A stretch of DNA of 64,000 nt from Chloroflexota bacterium (GTDB lineage Bacteria; Chloroflexota; Anaerolineae; Caldilineales; Caldilineaceae), in the NCBI GenBank assembly GCA_018969295.1, contig JAGWYN010000009.1, forward strand, positions 62,001-126,000, read 5' to 3'. Numbering within the stretch: the stretch's first letter is position 1; each line of letters opens with the position of its first letter. This document shows, piece by piece, positions 34,360 to 44,549 of this stretch. The position numbers and the translations under genes were made by a program. A model generated the notes under the pieces. That model was not told the DNA's origin, searched no databases, and saw nothing but the letters and a program-made list of their open reading frames with translations.

Positions 34360-35358
34360 ATGTCTTCGACCATCTACGACGTTGCTTCGCATGCAGGGGT
34401 CAGTATTGCGACTGTCTCCCGTGCGCTTAATGCCCCGCAGTCTGTGCATGCGGAAACGCTGACGCGCATCCAAAGCGCGATCGACGAACTGAAGTTTGTT
34501 CCAAAGGCAGAAGCTGCAGCCCGGGCTCGCCGTGCACACCGCCAGATTGGGGTGCTGGCCCCCTTTTTTATGCACTACCCGTCGTTTACGCAGCGTCTGC
34601 GGGGTGTAGCGGGTGCGTTGCGCAACACGGGCTACGATCTGGTGGTCTACAATGTAGACACCGCCGAGCACGCACGCAACTACTTGCAATCTTTGCCGAT
34701 CTCACAGCGGCTGGACGGGTTGCTGATCCTTTCGTTGCGGTTGAGCGAGGCTGAGGCAGGCCGGTTTTTACAAAACCGGCTGCCAGCGGTCTTGATCGAG
34801 GGCTCCAGCCCACAGTTGGCTGCGGTGGAGATCGACAATGTGGCGGGTGGGGTGTTGGCTGCCGACTATTTGGTGGCGCGCGGCCACCGTTCGATCGGGT
34901 TTGTGGGGGGGGATCGTTCGTTGGCGCAGTACACGCTGGGTACCAGCGCGCTGCGTTACGAGGGATTTGTGGCTGCGTTGGGGCGATGCGGGCTGACACC
35001 CTGTTTGCCGGGCTACGTGCCGCTAAGTTCCAGCCATGAGGAGGCTCGTCTGCAGGCGCTTGACCTGCTGCAGCAGCCAGAGCGGCCTTCGGCGATCTTT
35101 GCCGGCAACGACACGTTGGCGTTGGGGGTGCTCAAGGCGGCGCGAGAGCTGGGGGTACGGGTGCCCGAGGAAGTTGCTGTGCTTGGTTTCGACGATGCTG
35201 ATTTTGCCGAGTACATTGGGCTTTCTACGGTCTCGCAGGCGTTGGAAGAGTCGGGGCGGCTGGCGGTCGAGCTGTTGCTCTCTCTGATTGCGGACCCGAC
35301 GCGCACACGGCAGCATGTACGTCTGCCTCTCCGGGTCATCTCGCGCGACACGACCTGA
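34360..35358 (+). CDS. LacI-family transcriptional regulator
   Basis: A 332-residue repressor. The N-terminal LacI helix-turn-helix is TIYDVASHAGVSIATVSRALN, followed by the hinge helix region around AEAAARARR. The rest is a periplasmic-binding-protein-like sugar sensor ending in PLRVISRDTT. It probably represses its own gene through the two operators just upstream and controls the sugar ABC transporter that follows. The effector is probably a sugar or oligosaccharide. The start is the ATG at 34360, with no strong ribosome site. Confidence 0.93.
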   Translation: MSSTIYDVASHAGVSIATVSRALNAPQSVHAETLTRIQSAIDELKFVPKAEAAARARRAHRQIGVLAPFFMHYPSFTQRLRGVAGALRNTGYDLVVYNVDTAEHARNYLQSLPISQRLDGLLILSLRLSEAEAGRFLQNRLPAVLIEGSSPQLAAVEIDNVAGGVLAADYLVARGHRSIGFVGGDRSLAQYTLGTSALRYEGFVAALGRCGLTPCLPGYVPLSSSHEEARLQALDLLQQPERPSAIFAGNDTLALGVLKAARELGVRVPEEVAVLGFDDADFAEYIGLSTVSQALEESGRLAVELLLSLIADPTRTRQHVRLPLRVISRDTT

Positions 35359-35385
35359 GCGGCAGGTCACTGTACTTTGTGGTCG

Positions 35386-35406
35386 ATCCCCAACCTGGTT
35401 GGGGAT
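35386..35406 (+). other. Perfect 9-bp hairpin between lacI-type gene and binding-protein gene
   Basis: ATCCCCAAC (35386-35394), loop CTG, GTTGGGGAT (35398-35406). No U-run follows, so it is not a standard terminator. It lies 50 bases before the binding-protein start and could be an mRNA-stabilising or processing hairpin. Confidence 0.45.
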
Positions 35407-35456
35407 ACCTATATCAACCTGTTTTGTTTCGACAACGAGTAAAGGAGAGTGCTACG

Positions 35457-36932
35457 ATGAAACGACGATCGATGGCCATCGTTGGCCTGTTCGTCATCAT
35501 GACGCTGTTGCTGGCTGCCTGTGGCGGCGGCGCTGCCCCGGCGGCCGAGGCTCCGGCGGCTGAGGCTCCGGCGGCTGAGGCTCCGGCGGCTGAGGCTCCG
35601 GCTGCTGAGGCTCCGGCTGCGGAGGCCCCTGCCGAAGAAGCCCCTGCTGAAGAGGCTGCGCCGACCGAGGCGCCGGCGGAGGAGCCTGCAGCGGAAGAGG
35701 CACCTGCCGAGGGGGTGGTTACGCTGACCTGGGTCGGGCCCGGACCAGGCGCGGAGTTTGAATTCCGCAAGGAGCAGGCTGCTCGCTGGAACGCTGCCAA
35801 CCCAGACATTCAGGTGCGTCTGATCGAGGGCCCTTTGTCGGCCACCGACCGGTACGGCCTCTATCTGCAGGCATTCCAGGCACAGTCGACTGACATCGAT
35901 GTCATGCAGATCGACGTGATCTGGCCCGGGGACCTGGCGGAGCACCTGATCGACTTCAACGAGTACGGCGGCGCCGAGGCAGTGGCCGGCGACTTCCCGG
36001 CGATCGTGCAGAACAACACGGTCGACGGGCGTCTGGTGGGGTTGCCCTGGTTCACCGACGGGGGGTTGCTCTACTATCGCAGCGACCTGTTGGAGAAATA
36101 TGGCTTCAGCGGCCCGCCGGCGACCTGGGATGAGCTCGAGCAGATGGCGCAGACGATCCAGGACGGCGAGCGTGCCGAAGGCAACCAGGACTTCTGGGGC
36201 TATGTCTGGCAGGGTGCGCCGTACGAGGGACTGACCTGCGATGCGTTGGAGTGGGTCTACTCTTCAGGGGGGGGCACGATCATCAGCCCGGACAAGCTGA
36301 TCACGATCAACAACGAAGCCGCTGCGGCGGCGCTGGATCAGGCAGCCAGCTGGGTGGGCACGATCAGCCCGCCTGGTGTGACGAGCTTCATGGAAGAGGA
36401 ATCTCGTCGGGTCTGGCACGGCGGCAATGCGGCCTTTATGCGCAACTGGCCGTACGCCTATGGCCTGAGTGAGGGAGAGGACAGTGCGGTCGCCGGCAAG
36501 TTTGACGCCACGTCCCTGCCGGGGGCCGAGGCTGGCATGAGTGCTGCCACGCTGGGTGGCTGGCAGGTAGGCGTCTCCAAGTACAGCCAGAACCCTGCGG
36601 CTGCGGCCAAGTTGGCGATGTGGCTGGCGTCGACCGAGGAGCAGAAGGCACAGGCATTGAGCCCGAACTCGCTGATCCCGACCAAGGTCGATCTCTACGC
36701 AGATGCAGACATCGTCGCCAATCGTCCGTTCATGCCCAAGCTGCTGCCGGTCTTCACCAGCGCAGTAGCTCGCCCATCGACGGCGAGTGCCCCGCAGTAC
36801 AACGAGGTGTCCAACGTCTTCTTCTCCAATGTGGCCGACGTGCTGACTGGGAAGCAGAACGGCACCGATGCGGTTGCGACGATGGAGTTGGACCTGCAGG
36901 ATCTGTTAGGCTACGAGGTGGGTGCTCCGTAA
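35457..36932 (+). CDS. Sugar ABC transporter substrate-binding lipoprotein
   Basis: A 491-residue extracellular binding protein of the maltose/trehalose cluster (SBP family 1). The signal peptide ends in MTLLLAAC, a lipobox with Cys at about residue 21. A flexible Ala/Glu/Pro linker of about 65 residues follows, built from repeated AAEAPAAEAP-type units. The mature domain (VTLTWVGPGPGAEFEFRKEQ onward) has the usual two-lobe pattern, with typical DVMQIDVIWPGDLAEHL and AFMRNWPYAYGL segments. The start is the ATG at 35457 with AAAGGAG nine bases upstream. A terminator directly after it can favour high expression relative to the permease genes. Confidence 0.93.
   Translation: MKRRSMAIVGLFVIMTLLLAACGGGAAPAAEAPAAEAPAAEAPAAEAPAAEAPAAEAPAEEAPAEEAAPTEAPAEEPAAEEAPAEGVVTLTWVGPGPGAEFEFRKEQAARWNAANPDIQVRLIEGPLSATDRYGLYLQAFQAQSTDIDVMQIDVIWPGDLAEHLIDFNEYGGAEAVAGDFPAIVQNNTVDGRLVGLPWFTDGGLLYYRSDLLEKYGFSGPPATWDELEQMAQTIQDGERAEGNQDFWGYVWQGAPYEGLTCDALEWVYSSGGGTIISPDKLITINNEAAAAALDQAASWVGTISPPGVTSFMEEESRRVWHGGNAAFMRNWPYAYGLSEGEDSAVAGKFDATSLPGAEAGMSAATLGGWQVGVSKYSQNPAAAAKLAMWLASTEEQKAQALSPNSLIPTKVDLYADADIVANRPFMPKLLPVFTSAVARPSTASAPQYNEVSNVFFSNVADVLTGKQNGTDAVATMELDLQDLLGYEVGAP
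35541..35640 (+). repeat. Degenerate tandem repeat coding the Ala/Glu/Pro linker
   Basis: About seven imperfect 15-bp units (GAGGCTCCGGCGGCT type) encode EAPAA. Such linkers hold the binding domain off the membrane. Several units are identical, so copy number may vary. Confidence 0.8.
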
Positions 36933-36955
36933 GGGCTGGCCCAGCAGGTGAATGA

Positions 36956-36992
36956 ACAGCCCGCCGCTCCCCCTCTGGCGGCGGGCTGTTTT
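36956..36992 (+). terminator. Intrinsic terminator between binding-protein and permease genes
   Basis: A perfect 12-bp GC-rich stem (ACAGCCCGCCGC 36956-36967; GCGGCGGGCTGT 36978-36989), a 10-nt loop and a short T-run. Read-through would supply the permeases, a common way to make more binding protein than permease. Confidence 0.88.
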
Positions 36993-37105
36993 ATGAGAAA
37001 CCAGTGTTGTTGAACAATGCGCGACTCGGGAGAAAGATCCCAGGGTCGCTTTAGAGACTCTTCTGGACAAAATACCGGTGTCGGTCTGGCAGGGAGGGGG
37101 CAAAC

Positions 37106-38168
37106 ATGGCCAAGCAAGGTCACGGTGATTTGGCTGTGCAGGAACAGCGGCTTGCCTACGGGCTGTTGGCGCCGACATTTGTCGTCCTGCTTGCGATCGC
37201 GATCTATCCGCTCTTTTCAGTTTTCTACAACAGTTTTACCAACAATGTCTTTGCCAGCGCCACGCCGACCGAGACGGTGGGGTTCGAAAATTATCGACGG
37301 CTGTTGAGCCTGACGATCCAGGTGGTGCCGCCCAAGCTCGACGAAGCTGGCCAGCCGGTGGTGGATGCCGAGACTGGCGAGGTCAAATACGAGAGTGCGG
37401 TTTCGATTCTGCCGCGCGAGCCGCTGCGGTTTCGCCCGGTGAACCAGTTTACGCTTTGGGGCACACGCTACGTGTTGGGGGCGACGGACCCTGCTTTTGT
37501 GCTGGCAGTGTGGGACACGATGGTTTTTGGGGTGTCAACGGTCTTTTTGGAGCTGGTGCTGGGCATCGTGGTGGCGCTGTTGGTCAACACCAATTTCAAA
37601 GGGCGCGGGGTGATGCGGGCGCTCATCCTGATCCCCTGGGCGATTCCTACGGCGGTTTCCTCGCAGATGTGGGCCTACATGCTGCAGCCGAATCGGACCG
37701 GTTTTTTCAACACACTCTTTTGGCATCTGGGGGTCGGCAACGGTGAAATCCCATTTCTTTCGGACCCGGCCTGGCAGTTGCCTTCGATGATCCTGATCGA
37801 TGTCTGGAAGACGACGCCGTTTATGGCGTTGCTGCTGCTGGCGGGTCTGCAGTTGATCCCGGAGGACATTTACGAGGCGGCCGATGTAGATGGCGCCGGA
37901 CCGGTGCGCAAATTTTTCCAGCTCACGCTGCCGCTGCTGCGGGGCACGATAGCGGTGGCTTTGGTCTTTCGCACGCTGGATGCGCTGCGTGTGTTTGACC
38001 TTTTTCAGATTGTGCTGGGGCAGGCCCGCTACTCGATGGCGAGTTTTACCTACTACGAGCTGATCCAGAACCGGCAGATGGGCTATTCGTCGGCCAGCAG
38101 TGTGGTGATTTTTGTGGTGTTGTCGATCTTTGCGGTGGCCTACATGCGTGGTCTGGGGGTGAAGTCTG

Positions 38169-38179
<11 letters not shown>
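37106..38179 (+). CDS. Sugar ABC transporter permease (MalF type)
   Basis: A 357-residue inner-membrane permease. The N-terminus has QRLAYGLLAPTFVVLL, as in MalF/UgpA proteins. The cytoplasmic EAA loop that contacts the ATPase is IYEAADVDGAGPVRKFFQLTLPLL (about 255-280). An extra extracytoplasmic stretch of about 80 residues lies between helices 1 and 2, including VVDAETGEVKYESA. It overlaps the second permease gene by 11 bases and is preceded by AGGGAGGGG. No ATPase gene is nearby; a shared MsmX/UgpC-type ATPase elsewhere is likely. Confidence 0.93.
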
Positions 38180-39035
<856 letters not shown>

Positions 39036-39037
39036 AG

Positions 39038-39826
39038 TCAGGAAGGATCGGTCGATGGGGTTTGTCTGTGTTGCCGGAACACTTTCCAGACGAAGATCGG
39101 CAGCTTGAGCATGCGGCGCCAGCGCCAGGGTTGGGTGAGAAGACGGTGCAGCCATTCCAGATTGAGCTGCTGCAGCCAGGCGGGCGCGCGCGGGGTGACG
39201 CCCGCCACGAAGTCGAAGGCGCCTCCGACGCCGATGGCGACTGCGGCTGGCAGCTCAGTGCGACGGTTGTGGATCCAGAAATCTTGTCGAGGGTGACCAT
39301 AGGCAACGAAAAGGATATCTGGGGAGGCGCCATGCAGGGCAGCCGAGATGGCTGCCCACTCTTTTTCGGTGGGGCTCCCGGCATAGCAGCCGGCGACGGG
39401 GAGGCCGGGGTACAGCCTGGCAAGCTGTTGTGCGGTGCGCTGGGCAACGCCGGGGGCGGCGCCCAAAAAAAAGACCCGCCAGCCCCGTTGGGCGGCGCGC
39501 GCGCAGATGTGGTAGATGCCGTCGGATCCGGTCACACGTTCGGGCAGCTGTCGGCCCAGCTGTGCGGCGGCCCACAGAACACCGGCGCCGTCGGGCACGC
39601 AGAGGTCGGCGTTTGCCAGCACCGTTGCAAAGGCAGGGTTGCGGCTGGCATCGACGATGAACTCGGGGTTGACTGTGCAGATCTGGCGGCAGGGGAGGGG
39701 AGCTGCCGCCAGACGGCGTTGCTGGACCCAGCTGTCGATCTGGGCGAGGGTGGCGGCAAAATCGACGCAGTCGACCGACACCCCCAGGATCGACAGCCGT
39801 TGGGGAGTTTCAGGGAGAGGGCTCAT
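39038..39826 (-). CDS. WecG/TagA/CpsF-family glycosyltransferase
   Basis: A 262-residue GT26-type enzyme that adds an N-acetylmannosamine-like sugar to a lipid-linked intermediate in surface polymer synthesis. Motifs: ICTVNPEFIVDASRNPAF, ADLCVPDGAGV, RVTGSDGIYHICARA, VFFLGAAPGVA and LFVAYGHPRQDFWI. The ATG at 39826 is chosen because the protein then begins just before the conserved core; a longer in-frame ATG would add 50 unrelated residues. It overlaps the upstream glycosyltransferase gene by 17 bases, so the two are coupled. Confidence 0.9.
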   Translation of the reverse strand: MSPLPETPQRLSILGVSVDCVDFAATLAQIDSWVQQRRLAAAPLPCRQICTVNPEFIVDASRNPAFATVLANADLCVPDGAGVLWAAAQLGRQLPERVTGSDGIYHICARAAQRGWRVFFLGAAPGVAQRTAQQLARLYPGLPVAGCYAGSPTEKEWAAISAALHGASPDILFVAYGHPRQDFWIHNRRTELPAAVAIGVGGAFDFVAGVTPRAPAWLQQLNLEWLHRLLTQPWRWRRMLKLPIFVWKVFRQHRQTPSTDPS

Positions 39827-40949
39827 TGGCGGCCTCGCAGAGCACAGCCAGCGTCTGGCGGGCAGCTTTTTCCCAGGAAAAACGTTGCAAGTTGGCGTAG
39901 CCGGCTGCCACGAGCTGCTGACGCAGCGTCTCATCCTGGCTGAGACGGAGCATGGCGTCGGCGATGGCGTCGACATCGGTCGGATCGACGAGCAGAGCGC
40001 CCTTGCCGGCGACCTCGGGCAAGGAAGAGTGATTGGATGTCAAGACTGGAACTCCGTAGCTCTGGGCTTCCAACACGGGCAGGCCGAAGCCTTCGAAGAG
40101 AGATGGAAACGCAAAAAATGTGGCTCCGCTGAGCAGAGGGGGCAACTCTGCGTCGGGGAGATAGCCAAGAAAATGGACACGCCCCTGGTCGACAAGGTCA
40201 GATGCCTGCTTCAGGAGAGGGGTGCTCTGCCAGCCTGGGGCGCCGGCGAGGACGAGATCCCAGCCGAGCAAATGGCGGCGGCTGAGCTGTTGGTAGGCAG
40301 CGAGCAGCCGGGCGATATTTTTGCGGGGCTGAATGGTGCCGACAAAGAGGGCATAGGGGCGTTTCAGCTGGTGGCGGGCTTGGGTTGTGGCCAACTGGGC
40401 TGGGGTGACCGGGAGTGGAGGAGCGGCGGCCTCGTGGATCACCCGGATCCGTTCGGGGGGGATTTGATAGCGCGTTTGCAGGTCGTCTGCTGTGGCCTGG
40501 CTGACGGCGAGCACCCGCCGGGCCTGGCGGGTGCTCCAGCGGGTGCCTGCCTCCAGAGACCAGCGCTGCCAGCGGGTGTGCAGCTGGCTGAAGGGATGGT
40601 AGCCAAGGTCGTGTACGGTGACCACGCTGGGCGGCAGGCGAACAGGCAGCAGGGGAAGCACATGGGCGGGGACGAAGAGCACATCTGGGGGGTGGAGAAG
40701 CAGCTCGCGCGCCAGTGTGCAGTGGGTCCACAACCGGGCTGCAGGCAGCACACGGCGCTCGACTGCGGAAGAAGTGGCCTGCTGGAGGCCGAGCAGATCG
40801 TCTGGGTCGGGGGCATCAAGGTAGAGCCGCCAGCTGTGGGCTGCCGCTTCGGGCAGTGCTAGCAGGTGGCGGGTCACAGCGAGCGAATATTGTTCGGTGC
40901 CCGTGCGCCTTGGGCGCAGCGCGCGTGAAGCATCTACCCCGATGATCAT
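39810..40949 (-). CDS. Glycosyltransferase family 4 (group 1)
   Basis: A 379-residue GT-B retaining glycosyltransferase. The N-terminus MIIGVDASRALRPRRTGTEQYS is typical of mannosyl/rhamnosyl transferases of this group. The donor-site half has FVGTIQPRKNIARLL, then VHFLGYLPDAELPPLL, and the E-x7-E motif FPSLFEGFGLPVLEA. It acts at the cytoplasmic membrane on nucleotide-sugar donors for exopolysaccharide or glycolipid. It is first in a two-gene unit with the WecG-type enzyme. Confidence 0.93.
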   Translation of the reverse strand: MIIGVDASRALRPRRTGTEQYSLAVTRHLLALPEAAAHSWRLYLDAPDPDDLLGLQQATSSAVERRVLPAARLWTHCTLARELLLHPPDVLFVPAHVLPLLPVRLPPSVVTVHDLGYHPFSQLHTRWQRWSLEAGTRWSTRQARRVLAVSQATADDLQTRYQIPPERIRVIHEAAAPPLPVTPAQLATTQARHQLKRPYALFVGTIQPRKNIARLLAAYQQLSRRHLLGWDLVLAGAPGWQSTPLLKQASDLVDQGRVHFLGYLPDAELPPLLSGATFFAFPSLFEGFGLPVLEAQSYGVPVLTSNHSSLPEVAGKGALLVDPTDVDAIADAMLRLSQDETLRQQLVAAGYANLQRFSWEKAARQTLAVLCEAANEPSP

Positions 40950-41106
40950 TTGCCGTCCAGCCTAAAACTTTCCAAGCAACAGCCCCTTGCTGTTGTCAGA
41001 ATACTTTGTGGTGTGTATACTATCTGCACGATGGATTGGCGTCAACTTTGCGGGAGAACTTTGTGGCGGGCAGGATGCAGATGACAACAGAGGGCTCTGC
41101 GCACGC

Positions 41107-41454
41107 ATGATGGCGATCGAACTGTTGATTGGCCATGCACTTTGGGTATTGGGGCTTTCGGGTGCGCTGGCCACGCTCAGCTATTTGAGCTGGTTGCGGG
41201 GAGTACGGGGATGGTCGTGGTTGTACACGCTTCAGACTCCGCTTTTTTTGCTTCCGCTGAGCTTCTCTTTGTTTCTGTTCAGCGGCGGGATGGCGCTGAC
41301 GGGTCTGTGGGCAGTCCCGTCTGTGCCGTGGTGGCAACGGTTGGCATGGAGTGTGCTGACCCTGCTCTTTGGGCTTCAGTCTCTGTTGTATCTGCGGGCT
41401 GGGCGCCGTACTGGGTGGGAGGCTCCCATCGAGGAAAAAAGCAATCATGAGTAA
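41107..41454 (+). CDS. Small membrane protein, unknown function
   Basis: A 115-residue hydrophobic protein with three likely helices (LLIGHALWVLGLSGALATL; FLLPLSFSLFLFSGGMALTG; LAWSVLTLLFGLQSLLYL). No family is recognised. The double ATG at 41107/41110 is used as start; the frame is open further upstream but that part is not hydrophobic and lacks a better start. Its last eight bases overlap the SH3 protein gene, so the two are translationally coupled and may act together at the membrane. Confidence 0.65.
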   Translation: MMAIELLIGHALWVLGLSGALATLSYLSWLRGVRGWSWLYTLQTPLFLLPLSFSLFLFSGGMALTGLWAVPSVPWWQRLAWSVLTLLFGLQSLLYLRAGRRTGWEAPIEEKSNHE

Positions 41455-43069
41455 CGACCCACTGAAAAACTGGAAGCTTGAAGAAGGCAACGAACCGCTC
41501 GAACGTTGGAAGCTGCAAGATTCTGAGCAGTCTGCCCGCCATTTGCAGCTGCAGGAAGGTACAGAGTCTGCGGCGGGCTGGCAGCCGGTCGAATACACGC
41601 GGGCTGCTGCGCGGCCGGGGAGCCGCAATTGGCTGCTGCCTTCGATCGTGGTAGTTGCCCTGTTGATTGCGTTGGCCTATGTAGGCTATGTGGGTTTTGA
41701 AGGGCTGGGTGGCCTGGCGTCTAGCGCTGTTGGCCCCGATGCTACGCCGGCGACAGCTACGCCAGCAGCAGTGGAGCCAGCAGCAGCGACCGAACTTCCT
41801 GCATCTGAAGAACCGACAGCAGAGGCGGGTGGGGAGGTGGCTGAGGACCCGACGGCGACACCTGAGCCGCCGACTGCGACGCCCCTGCCGACACTGACGC
41901 CACAGCTGGTCACCGTGCGGGTGGGCACGGTCAACGAATTGTCTGGAGTCAATGCCCGCCGTGCAGCGACGACCACTTCTGAAATCGTGCGTATGCTCGG
42001 CAACGGGGAAAAGGTGACGGTTGTTCGCCAGGAAGGGGAGTGGTTGCAGGTCATTCTGAGCGACAACCAGAGTGGCTGGGCTTGGGCGGAGTACATCGAC
42101 CAGGCGGTAGGCGATCAGATGACGTTGGAAGCGTGGAACGCGGTGCTGGCAGCGGCGGGTCTGTCTCCGGTGACAGAGAACGTTCCGGTCGATGTACCTG
42201 CGGCGGCCGTGCCTGTGGATCTGGCGCTCAGCCTGACCGTGATCGCCGACCCTGGGGCGACGGTGCGGGTAGAGCCCTCGACCCAGGCAGCAATTGTGGG
42301 CCAGGTGCTGCTGGGTGCCACACTGAGCGCTTCTGGGAGGACGGAGGCTGCAGACTGGCTGTTGGTGACACTGCCAGAGGGCAGTCGCGGTTGGATTGCG
42401 GCGGATCTGGTGGGAGGGGGGGAAGAGCGGACGCGGCTGGCGGTGGTGCGCTCGGACCTGCTGGTCGAGGAGGGATCTGCACCGGCGGCAGGGGTGACGG
42501 CAGGAGAGGAGCCCTTCGTGCTGCAGCGCAACGCAGCCGTGCCGCCGGCGCCCTACACCAACACCTTGCCGGCCATTGGCCCGGCGATTGCTGTGTCGGA
42601 GACATTGGGGGTGCGGACGCGCACGGCACCGACCCTGACGGCGGAGGTGTCCAGCATCCTGCCCGATGGCGCTGTGTTGCCGGTGGCAGGGCGGACCGCA
42701 GACGGTGCCTGGGTCCAGGTTACCCTTCCGGACAACCAGCGCGTCTGGGTCTTTGCCGAGGTGGTCAATCTTTCGTCGGACATTGCCAGCGCGCCTCTGA
42801 TCGGCGAGTCTGCGGAGCAGCCTGCTGCTTCTGGCGGGGTAGCGACGTTGACGGTGACCAGCCTGCTAGGGGCCAACGTGCGTGCGCGCCCAGACAATAC
42901 CAGCGATGCGCTGGAGACGGTGGCGCGCAACGCGACCTTTCCTGTCCTTGGGCGCAGTGTCGACAGCAGTTGGATTCAGATCCAACTGGCGGATGGGCGT
43001 GCAGGGTGGTTGCTGGCGACAGCGGCTCAGGTGAGTGTCGCAGTCGAGACGCTGGATGTGAAGGAGTAA
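41447..43069 (+). CDS. Membrane-anchored protein with four SH3b domains
   Basis: A 540-residue protein. The cytoplasmic N-terminus (1-65) has imperfect repeats ending in a Trp-x-Leu pattern (NWKLEEG, RWKLQDS). One transmembrane helix follows (about 66-90, LLPSIVVVALLIALAYVGYV), then an Ala/Thr/Pro linker and four SH3-like domains at about 155-220, 260-325, 380-445 and 465-535. Each has the NARR, VRVEPS, VRTRTAP or VRARPD turn and a GW or VW ending. It probably binds cell-wall or surface ligands outside the membrane. The start is the ATG at 41447 with GAGG upstream. Confidence 0.83.
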   Translation: MSNDPLKNWKLEEGNEPLERWKLQDSEQSARHLQLQEGTESAAGWQPVEYTRAAARPGSRNWLLPSIVVVALLIALAYVGYVGFEGLGGLASSAVGPDATPATATPAAVEPAAATELPASEEPTAEAGGEVAEDPTATPEPPTATPLPTLTPQLVTVRVGTVNELSGVNARRAATTTSEIVRMLGNGEKVTVVRQEGEWLQVILSDNQSGWAWAEYIDQAVGDQMTLEAWNAVLAAAGLSPVTENVPVDVPAAAVPVDLALSLTVIADPGATVRVEPSTQAAIVGQVLLGATLSASGRTEAADWLLVTLPEGSRGWIAADLVGGGEERTRLAVVRSDLLVEEGSAPAAGVTAGEEPFVLQRNAAVPPAPYTNTLPAIGPAIAVSETLGVRTRTAPTLTAEVSSILPDGAVLPVAGRTADGAWVQVTLPDNQRVWVFAEVVNLSSDIASAPLIGESAEQPAASGGVATLTVTSLLGANVRARPDNTSDALETVARNATFPVLGRSVDSSWIQIQLADGRAGWLLATAAQVSVAVETLDVKE

Positions 43070-43072
43070 GGA

Positions 43073-43879
43073 ATGGCTGCGAATGTGACGATTTCCCTGG
43101 CGCAGATGGACTGTCGGCTGGGCGAGCCGGAGGTCAACTTTGCGCGTGCAGCCAGCTTCGTGGCGGAAGCTGCGCGACGGGGAAGCGATCTGGTGTTGCT
43201 GCCAGAGCTGTGGAGTACCGCCTATGCCTTGGATGCGGCGGCCAGCCTGGCTTCTCCGTTGGCCAACCATGCTGGGGAGGAGGGCTGGTTTGGCCGTGCA
43301 GCAGCGCTGGCGGCGGCGCATCGAATCTACGTCGGTGGGTCGCTGCTCGAAGCGCGTGGCGGTCGTTTTTTGAACTGTTTTGCCTTGTATGGGCCAGATG
43401 GCACCCTCTGTGGCGCGTACCGCAAGGTACATTTGTTCAGGCTGATGGACGAAGAGAAATACCTGACCCCTGGCGAGGAGCCGGTCATGCTGGACCTTCC
43501 CTGGGGAAAGAGTGGGCTGGCCATCTGTTATGATCTACGTTTTCCCGAGCTGATGCGCAGCTATGCTTTGGGAGGGGTGCGGTTGATTTTGATTCCGGCT
43601 GAGTGGCCGCACCCCCGCCGTGCGCACTGGCAAACGCTGCTGCGGGCGCGGGCGATCGAAAATCAATGTTTTGTAGCGGCCTGCAATCGGGTGGGCACCA
43701 CGGGCAGCACCACATTTTTTGGTTCCTCTGCGCTGATCGACCCATGGGGTGAGACGCTGGTCGAAGCGGGGGAAGTGGAGGCGTTGTTGACGGTCACGAT
43801 CGACACCGATCTGGTCGAGGCTGTGCGGCGCAAGATCCCTGTCTTTGCGGATCGGCGACCAGAACTCTATCGCGGGTAA
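43073..43879 (+). CDS. Carbon-nitrogen hydrolase (nitrilase superfamily, omega-amidase-like)
   Basis: A 268-residue nitrilase-superfamily amidase. The Glu-Lys-Cys triad is visible: Glu in VLLPELWS (about 41), Lys in YRKVHLF (about 110) and Cys in AICYDLRFPE (about 145). The protein resembles the YafV/omega-amidase group, which hydrolyses alpha-ketoglutaramate and similar repair substrates. It starts three bases after the SH3 gene with AAGGAG just before the ATG, so it is in the same operon though functionally unrelated by appearance. Confidence 0.93.
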   Translation: MAANVTISLAQMDCRLGEPEVNFARAASFVAEAARRGSDLVLLPELWSTAYALDAAASLASPLANHAGEEGWFGRAAALAAAHRIYVGGSLLEARGGRFLNCFALYGPDGTLCGAYRKVHLFRLMDEEKYLTPGEEPVMLDLPWGKSGLAICYDLRFPELMRSYALGGVRLILIPAEWPHPRRAHWQTLLRARAIENQCFVAACNRVGTTGSTTFFGSSALIDPWGETLVEAGEVEALLTVTIDTDLVEAVRRKIPVFADRRPELYRG

Positions 43880-43921
43880 ACTGCGCGATTTTTGCGACCT
43901 GGCTGGGGGAACTGGCGTCGA

Positions 43922-44530
43922 TTATCCTCTGTTGTCTGCGTCTTGCTCCGGGGAGTGCACAAGGATCCTGTCCTCCTGCATGCTGTCGATGACGGCCAGG
44001 GTCACGATGGGCACCTGCAGGTAGTTGAGCAAGGCGCGGCCTCCTTCGAACTGTTTCTCGATCACACATCCAATGCCGCACAAAGTGGCGCCGCACTCTG
44101 CGACCAGTGTGGCCAGTGCTTCGATGGTGCGCCCGCTGGCCAGAAAATCGTCGATGAGCAGGACGCGGTCCTGCGGTTTGAGATACTCTGGCGAGACGAT
44201 CAGTTCGACGATCCCCCCCTTGGTGTGGGAAGGGGCTTGGGCGACGTAGCAGCCTTCCGACATGGTGATTGGTCGTTTTTTGCGGGCATAAACCAGCGGC
44301 ACTTGGAGTTCGATGGCGGTTGTCAAGGCTGGAGCGATACCGCTGACCTCGGCGGTGATAATCTTGGTGATTTGGGTTACGTTGGCCTGGGCAAAGCGTC
44401 TGGCAAAGCTTTTTCCCATCTCTACGGTCAGCTGTGGATCGAGCTGGTGGTTGATGAAACCATCGACTTTGAGAATTCCATTGCCCAGGGAACGTCCTTC
44501 GGCACGAATACGCTCTACAAGCAGTTGCAC
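43922..44530 (-). CDS. xpt: Xanthine phosphoribosyltransferase
   Basis: A 202-residue purine-salvage enzyme that makes XMP from xanthine and PRPP. It matches Xpt closely: ILKVDGFINHQLDPQL near the N-terminus, AEVSGIAPALTTA, YARKKRPITM, the PRPP loop VLLIDDFLASGRTIEAL (about 130-145) and GIGCVIEKQFEGGR. The GTG at 44530 is chosen over the ATG at 44557 because AAAGGA lies six bases upstream and the product then has normal length; it also avoids overlap with the upstream gene. No purine riboswitch is seen in the 19-bp gap. Confidence 0.94.
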   Translation of the reverse strand: MQLLVERIRAEGRSLGNGILKVDGFINHQLDPQLTVEMGKSFARRFAQANVTQITKIITAEVSGIAPALTTAIELQVPLVYARKKRPITMSEGCYVAQAPSHTKGGIVELIVSPEYLKPQDRVLLIDDFLASGRTIEALATLVAECGATLCGIGCVIEKQFEGGRALLNYLQVPIVTLAVIDSMQEDRILVHSPEQDADNRG

Positions 44531-44536
44531 AAGATT

Positions 44537-44542
44537 TCCTTT
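44537..44542 (-). promoter_or_regulatory. Ribosome binding site fixing the GTG start of xpt
   Basis: AAAGGA on the minus strand lies six bases before the GTG at 44530; no comparable site precedes the ATG at 44557. Confidence 0.7.
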
Positions 44543-44549
44543 CCCAATA

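Noticed and set aside
35409..35945. Arg/Ser-rich minus-strand frame opposite the binding-protein linker
   Set aside because: It is a mirror of the Ala/Glu/Pro repeat, not a gene.
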